This document shows positions 58,901-64,000 of a stretch of 64,000 bases of DNA, in pieces. The stretch's first letter is position 1, and every line of letters begins with the position of its first letter. Both the position numbers and the translations under genes were made by a program. The stretch is from Lathyrus oleraceus (taxonomy: Eukaryota > Streptophyta > Magnoliopsida > Fabales > Fabaceae): NCBI RefSeq assembly GCF_024323335.1, contig NC_066581.1:460433197-460497196 (forward strand), given 5' to 3'. Below the pieces are notes generated by a model. The model did no database searches and was not told where the DNA came from. It was given only the letters and a program-made list of their open reading frames with translations.

Positions 58901-60795
58901 TGAACTCAATGAATTTCGAAAATTAAAAGCATAAACATGATGCCTCCATTGAGAGGACTTCAACCAACACAAAACCACAGCCAATAGGTCAATGAATTAA
59001 GAGAATCGAAGCAAATACCAGTTGGAGTTCAAGTTTGAGTTCTGGTGATTTGAGCTTGAAACCTTGCTTCCTTTATCAAAACAGAAGTTCAATGGAGCGT
59101 GTGGTGAAGGTCTAGAAGCAATAGATCTATGAATACAACCAGATGTAGTTGAATTCAAGATCTGAATTTTTTTGAAGAAAATGCAATTGCTTCTTTAGTA
59201 ATGGTTGGGGAATGATTTCAGCAGCATTTCAGGTCGAAAATTGGATGTGAAATAGAGGGAATGAAGCTTCTATTTATAGAGGATTTGGCAAGGGAAGTGT
59301 GAAGGAATCCGTGTGCATGAATTTGGATATCACTTGCATGGGCTTGCATGATCATGCACAAGGCCCAAAAGCAATGCCAAATGAACTCTGAGAAATGACC
59401 AAAGGGAATTGGACGTGTAATTTGCCTTGCAATAGCTTGTATTTCAAGATTCAATGTGAATTTCACAATTGGTCACAAATGTTCAGCTCTTCGAAAGTCA
59501 CTTAAGAAAAATCCAAATATAAGCATATGAGTAATGGTTGGAAAGATATTTGTATAAGGAACAAATGTTATGTTGGACAAAAACTCATTTGAAGTGTGGA
59601 AAATTATGAAATTTGGGTTTAAAGGGTGATGTGCAAAACATGTCAAAGCAAGGTTTCTAAAATTGGCCAACTTTCAAGCCCTTCTGTTTTGATGATGCAC
59701 GCTTCAAATGAAAAACCCTCCAACATCAAAGTTGTAGATCTTTTCAATAAAATCAAAATGGACTTAAATTTGGCATCCTTTAGATTTTTGATGAAGACGT
59801 TATGGGCACTTGAAGTTGGACTTTTTTGACTTTTAATGCCTTTGGTCAAAAAGGACCTATAATGTATTTCATTATCACATGTATTTTCTTTGAGATTTTG
59901 AAATTTTGTCCAACATAACATTTAAAGTAGACATCTTAAGCTTTCCAATTCATTTAATACCACCTCAAAATCGTACAAAATGAATGAGTTATGTCCTTGG
60001 GAAGTTTACCTAAAATTAGGGTTTCAGTCAAAATGACCTATAATGTATTGGAGTGGAAGATGGTTTTCCAAGCTTCAAATCAAATTTTGATGAACATGAC
60101 AGTTGTTCATATTGTCCTTAAGAACATTTTTTATTTTGGAACCGTCTCCATTTGACCAACACATAAAACGTTAGGTCTCAGTGTATTTCAAAATAGTCAG
60201 ATGATTTGACTGATCAACTTTTCAAGTCCACAACTCATATCTTGATGAATTGATGATTGAGGAAACTCAAATAAGTTAAAATATGCATAAAATTACGAAT
60301 TAAAGAACTTCCCTTGATTATATTTGACCATGGGCTAAGGTTGCTTCATGAGCAAGGCATTGGGGTGCACAGATGAATTAGGGTTTCTCTGGGGAACAAA
60401 CCTCAAACCCTTTGACTTGCCTTGATCAAACATGATGTATTGAGATACTAGGGAGGCATATTTGATGGATGAGAGCTTTGGGAACCATTACCATGCTTTC
60501 TTTCATCTCCTCTTGGCCATGCATTTGTACCAATGACCTCCTTGAAGCTTTTGATCTTGTGATTGCTCAAGCTACAAACAAAAGATGTTAGTGACATATT
60601 TTTTTGCTTTTGGTTAGTGAATAAAATGATAAAAGAAATGATATATAATTCAAACATGCTTGGTGATCTCAAACCACTCACTAGGAGTCTCACCCAAAGG
60701 CAGGGGGAATCAAGATGCTCAAAGATCCTTGAAGCTATGCAAATGCAATGTTATGATGCCATGAGGGATCTTAGGGACAAAATTTGGGTCTTATA
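55928..60795 (-). repeat. Ogre-3 3' LTR
   Basis: A 4868-bp LTR; on this strand TGTAGCGGGG to GGGTCTTATA. TATAAATA (minus) is at 59271-59278. Both palindromes have decayed in this copy (GATGATGTAGATCATC near 58812; no CCTGTACAGG), although the flanking CATGGGC and GGCCCAAAA words remain. It is a more diverged subfamily than the Ogre-1 and Ogre-2 LTRs. Confidence 0.9.
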
Positions 60796-62004
60796 GATGC
60801 CCCTATTTAAGGTCATTCTAGTCGGGGAATGGAAGGTTAAAATCTTCGTCTCGACGAGGTAGAATGGGCTTAAATAATAACAAAGAGACGAATTTTGTTC
60901 CCTAAGAGACCTCATGATGCAAATGTATGTATGCAAATAGAAGGTAACACCTTGTGGGGAATATGTCCATAACGGTAAAGATTAAGAGGAAATTGACGAC
61001 TCCCATGAATAATTCATTCTATGGGGCAGAGACTCTACTGGGGAGTAAAGGACTAAAAATGCGTGAGCAGGTCACGACTCAAAACCGGGGAAAAGAATCT
61101 CCAAAGGGAATAAATCCATTGGAAAGACTCGAGCTGACTCAAAGATGCATGTATTGGGGAATATGCCAATACAGCGAAACTATCCGCAATGGATACTTCG
61201 GATAAAAATCCGGACGAAGACAATCCACTAACGACTCGCTGGGGGTACCCAACAGAATCTCCTAGGGAAGCAGGGGGGTGAGGTATTACCGGTTACTGGG
61301 TAATAAGCTCAAAGAGACATTTGATCCGAACACCGGTATAAGGGTGAGGGATACCACATACTCGGGAAGAAATGAATATCTAAGACCGGTATAAGGGTGA
61401 GAGATATCAAAACTCCAAAACATCTGAGGAGGACCTAAAAAGGTATATCAACTCAGGAACTCTGACTCCGCAGGGGACAAAAGGTTAAAATAGGGAGCAG
61501 AAAGGAAGGAACACCAGGGATACCGGTTACTGGGCATATAATAGGTGACCAACCAACGCGTGAATTGGGGAATATTTCCAAGACACTCATCATCCAAAAG
61601 AGGGCTAAAAGCAAACTCGATTATAGGATGGATATTCGACTCCGCAAAGGGAATACGAATCTTACTCGACTGGGGAAGAACAAAAGGCTTCAACCAAAGA
61701 GTGCATGAGATATATTGTCTATTACCGTCAGAACGTAGATAATATACTCGCATGGAAGATTATCCACAACCGGTTACTGGGTTAATAAAGGATAAATCAA
61801 CCGAAAAGAAAAGGCATCGGGATACCGAAACTAGGTATATAACGATGACCAATTCATAAGAGAATCAATCGTTACCAACAACAGGGTAAACGAGAGGTAA
61901 CTTGTTGGGGATAAATTGCATAATCAGGGCAGCTATCTGAGCAAAAGAGGGAATATCAACACCGAATATTGGATGAAGATAACCGCCAAGAAGGGGATTA
62001 CACC
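60796..62004 (-). other. Ogre-3 3' noncoding region, part
   Basis: Polypurine tract at 60796-60808, the conserved CGTCTCGACGAGG block near 60847, and copies of CCGGTTACTGGGTA at about 61288, 61521 and 61767. It is interrupted at 62004 by the next element. No coding frame. Confidence 0.8.
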
Positions 62005-62640
62005 TGTAACACCCTTCTAAAATACCCCAATTATTTAATAACAACAACAATATTATATCAGAGTAATCATGCACCAAGGGTGTCACACAACATTTCACAC
62101 CATAATAACTGTCATGCTCTTTATTTAATCAAAACAACATTTTTGCAAAATTCGCAGCGGATAGAATCAACCAACCATTCAAAACATATAACGTTTTACA
62201 GGTAAAAAGGTTCAACAATCAACAATAAACAATTAAAACATCCCGTCCCGATGTTACATCTATCAGAGCACGACCCACTACGTAGACTACACTAGACTCC
62301 AAGCATTAGCTTCTACTCAACTCACTGCTCGTTACCTGAAAAATAGTTGTAAGGGTGAGTTCCTCAATCGATATAACAAACATTATAAATTATCATGTTA
62401 TGTTAAGTAAATTTACACGTTAATCACCCTAATCATATCATGCATTCAGTAACGGCACATCAACTCAAATATCATACTCAATAACAACGTAAAATGCAAC
62501 TCAATAACAACATAAAATGCAACTCAAATGAGACTCGACTCGTCATGCATGTGGTACCAATCGGAGTAAAACTCCCAACTTAAAATCATTGCCAGTTTAG
62601 TGGGCATCAAGGCATAAGCCTTCAACTTTCAACTTAAAAT

Positions 62641-62724
62641 TTTGCCAATCCAGGCCAACGTGGTGTGAGCAAAGCTCCGATTTTTGCCAATCCAGGCCAA
62701 CGTGGTGTGAGCAAAGCTCCGACT
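62641..62724. repeat. 42-bp tandem duplication in LTR
   Basis: Two units starting TTTGCCAATCCAGGCCAACG at 62641 and 62683, nearly identical. Confidence 0.9.
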
Positions 62725-62800
62725 TAATGCATATGAAATGTACATGGCATACACGACTTTACAATTCCGACAACATAATAATAATAGCAACACAACAAGG

Positions 62801-62911
62801 TTTTCAACATAATCAACTTATAATCAACTTTGGCTCATCAAGCCTACAACTCAGTATTTTCAACAAAATCAACTTATAATCAACTTTGGCTCACCAGCCT
62901 ACAACTCAGTA
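62801..62911. repeat. 55-56-bp tandem duplication in LTR
   Basis: Two units starting TTTTCAACA at 62801 and 62857, each with AATCAACTTATAATCAACTT and CTACAACTCAGTA. A third start (TTTTCAACA) follows at 62912. Confidence 0.88.
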
Positions 62912-63061
62912 TTTTCAACAACTTTAACACCACTTATCAACATTTTTATATCAACACTTCATAACATAACCCAACAGAATTACTCATCAAAATTAACGAT
63001 AATAGGCTAATCACCAATTATGTTCACAACATTAAAATACCAATTTTTCTGATTTCCAACA

Positions 63062-63250
63062 GTGTTAACCGGTTAACGCCATGGGTTAACCGGTTAACGC
63101 AGGACAAAATACACTTTCTGGAAAAACGCAACAGTGTTAACCGGTTAACGCCCTGGGTTAACCGGTTAACGCAGGCAAAACAGCACATTTTCACCAAATA
63201 TAACAGTGTTAACCGGTTAACACCCTGGGTTAACCGGTTAACACAGACAA
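63062..63250. repeat. 72-bp tandem repeat with six TTAACCGGTTAA palindromes
   Basis: Perfect 12-bp palindromes at 63065, 63086, 63137, 63158, 63209 and 63230. Each pair is 21 bp apart and the pairs repeat every 72 bp. The 91-residue minus-strand frame at 63024-63299 is only a translation of this repeat. Confidence 0.93.
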
Positions 63251-63834
63251 AACAGCAGTTCCTGCGCTCACACAAGGCAGAATGCAGAGTTCTCCGCATT
63301 TTCCGCCGTGGGAGGACTTCCGGACCTCCGATTCCAATTCCGTAAAAAGCTATACGTTCGGAAATTCACAACTAACCCAACACATATTCAATTACAGCCT
63401 AAACACAGTTTCATCCAACGTAATTTTCCAGCATTCAGAATCCCAATTAGGGTCAATTCAACGGCTATCACTACCCATGACAATTTAATCTATAATACCC
63501 ATTAAACGACGATAAACCCCCCTTACCTGAGATAATCCGGCAATCTCTAAGCTTCAAGCTTTTCCGTTCTTCAACCTTTGCTCTCTTGCTCCTCCTCTTT
63601 GCCCTTTCTCCACTTTTCACTTTTCAACCGCTTCTCTGTTTCACGTGAAAACTCTTTACCAACAAATGAAACCCTTTTTCCTTATTCCAACTTATATATT
63701 TTCCAAATAATTATTATTCCAAATAATAATAATAATAATAATAATAATCCAATAATTCAATTTATTTAATTAAATTATTAAATATATTATTAACTTAATT
63801 TAAATAATCCTCTTATTTAATTCGGGGTGTTACA

Positions 63835-63847
63835 ACTCTCCCCCACT
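63835..63847 (-). promoter_or_regulatory. polypurine tract of the Tekay-like element
   Basis: TTAGTGGGGGAGAGT on the minus strand immediately precedes the LTR start TGTAACACCC. Confidence 0.78.
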
Positions 63848-63876
63848 AAAAGAGTTTTCGTCCTTGAAAACATACC

Positions 63877-64000
63877 TCAAGCAAATAACTCCGGATAAGA
63901 CTCCTTCATCTGACTCTCCAGTTCCCAAGTCACATTGCCTCCTGCTGGTCCTCCCCAAGCTACCTTCACTAAGGCAATCTCTTTACCCCGCAACTGCTTC
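63877..64000 (-). CDS. Ty3/gypsy pol C-terminus (probable chromovirus), partial
   Basis: A stop codon at 63877-63879 and about 40 residues to the window edge: IALVKVAWGGPAGGNVTWEL, ES, then MKESYPELFA. The W-E-x-E-x-x-M...YP-x-LF pattern closes integrase and chromodomain tails of Tekay/Del-type chromoviruses. It is 31 bp from the polypurine tract region, as expected for the last codons before the 3' LTR. The family is inferred from this short stretch and the LTR ends. Confidence 0.65.
   Translation of the reverse strand, partial: KQLRGKEIALVKVAWGGPAGGNVTWELESQMKESYPELFA

Larger units (their letters stand above)
55928..62004 (-). mobile_element. Ogre-3, 3' part (LTR plus noncoding region)
   Basis: A 3' LTR (55928-60795) followed by the polypurine tract and about 1.2 kb of the same 3' noncoding region as in Ogre-1 and Ogre-2. 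The coding part would lie to the right, beyond the Tekay-like insertion and outside the window. It begins inside the LTR at 51159-55927; the 5 bp before it are CATTC, but their partner is not visible. Confidence 0.87.
62005..63834 (-). repeat. LTR of a Ty3/gypsy element (probably Tekay-type), 3' LTR
   Basis: 1830 bp with 10-bp inverted ends TGTAACACCC and GGGTGTTACA. It is followed by CTCCCCCACT, a polypurine tract on the minus strand, and then by pol. It is rich in tandem repeats: 42-bp units (62641-62724), ~55-bp units (62801-62911), 72-bp units (63062-63250) and an AAT run near 63724. It is inserted in Ogre-3; the other end is outside the window. Confidence 0.85.

Noticed and set aside
51159..60795. 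foldback transposon or TIR element
   Set aside because: Both arms are ordinary Ogre LTRs with LTR termini, and the right arm is followed by Ogre 3' noncoding DNA. Nested insertion explains the inverted repeat.
63062..63250. CRISPR-like array
   Set aside because: Repeats contain internal palindromes, but the units are contiguous 72-bp tandem repeats with similar spacers inside a plant LTR.
63024..63299. 91-residue frame with repeated VNRLTQGVNRLTLL
   Set aside because: It is a translation of the 72-bp tandem repeat with TTAACCGGTTAA palindromes; nothing else supports a gene.

Overview
The window is repeat-only nuclear DNA of a legume. I see no host gene, tRNA, rRNA or CRISPR. The content is a nest of LTR retrotransposons. 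The organism is inferred from the elements: 4.8-kb LTRs, a ~21-kb Ty3/gypsy element, a tRNA-Arg-type primer site and a DUF7745-like ORF1 are Ogre hallmarks (Tat clade). Such copy density points to tribe Fabeae (Pisum, Vicia, Lathyrus, Lens); the species cannot be told.

Layout. 1-488 is the end of an Ogre LTR. 598-3528 is an Athila-like 3' LTR plus 3' noncoding region, which resumes at 40993-41520. Ogre-1 (3529-40987, minus strand) splits the Athila and has a perfect 5-bp target duplication (cgtag). Its 5' LTR is on the right (36186-40987). Leftward come the primer site, leader, ORF1, gag, protease, an intron-like spacer, RT and RNase H. Its second RNase H, integrase and 3' noncoding region lie at 8288-13559, and its 3' LTR at 3529-8287. 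Ogre-2 (13560-29709, minus) sits inside Ogre-1's RNase H region, with a target duplication tagat/tggat. Ogre-2 has itself lost its 5' half around a truncated Tat-type LTR (25452-28234).

Right part. A SIRE/Maximus-type Ty1/copia element (41521-51158, minus, env-like ORF at its 3' side) interrupts the Athila. A solo Tat-type LTR (46159-48622, target duplication gtttg) splits its RT from its RNase H. An Ogre LTR in the opposite direction (51159-55927) cuts off the copia 5' side. Another minus-strand Ogre (55928-62004) is inserted in that LTR, so two 4.8-kb LTRs face each other. A Ty3/gypsy element of probable Tekay type (62005 to the window end) is inserted in its 3' noncoding region. The deepest nest is five levels: Athila, copia, Ogre, Ogre, Tekay-like.

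All coding regions are retrotransposon polyproteins broken by stops, frameshifts, deletions or loss of catalytic residues, so no copy here looks autonomous. The less explained signals are noncoding: perfect palindromes in several LTR families, a conserved promoter cassette in Ogre U3, echoes of the primer-binding site in Ogre U5 and 3' noncoding DNA, and a recurrent CCGGTTACTGGGTA motif.
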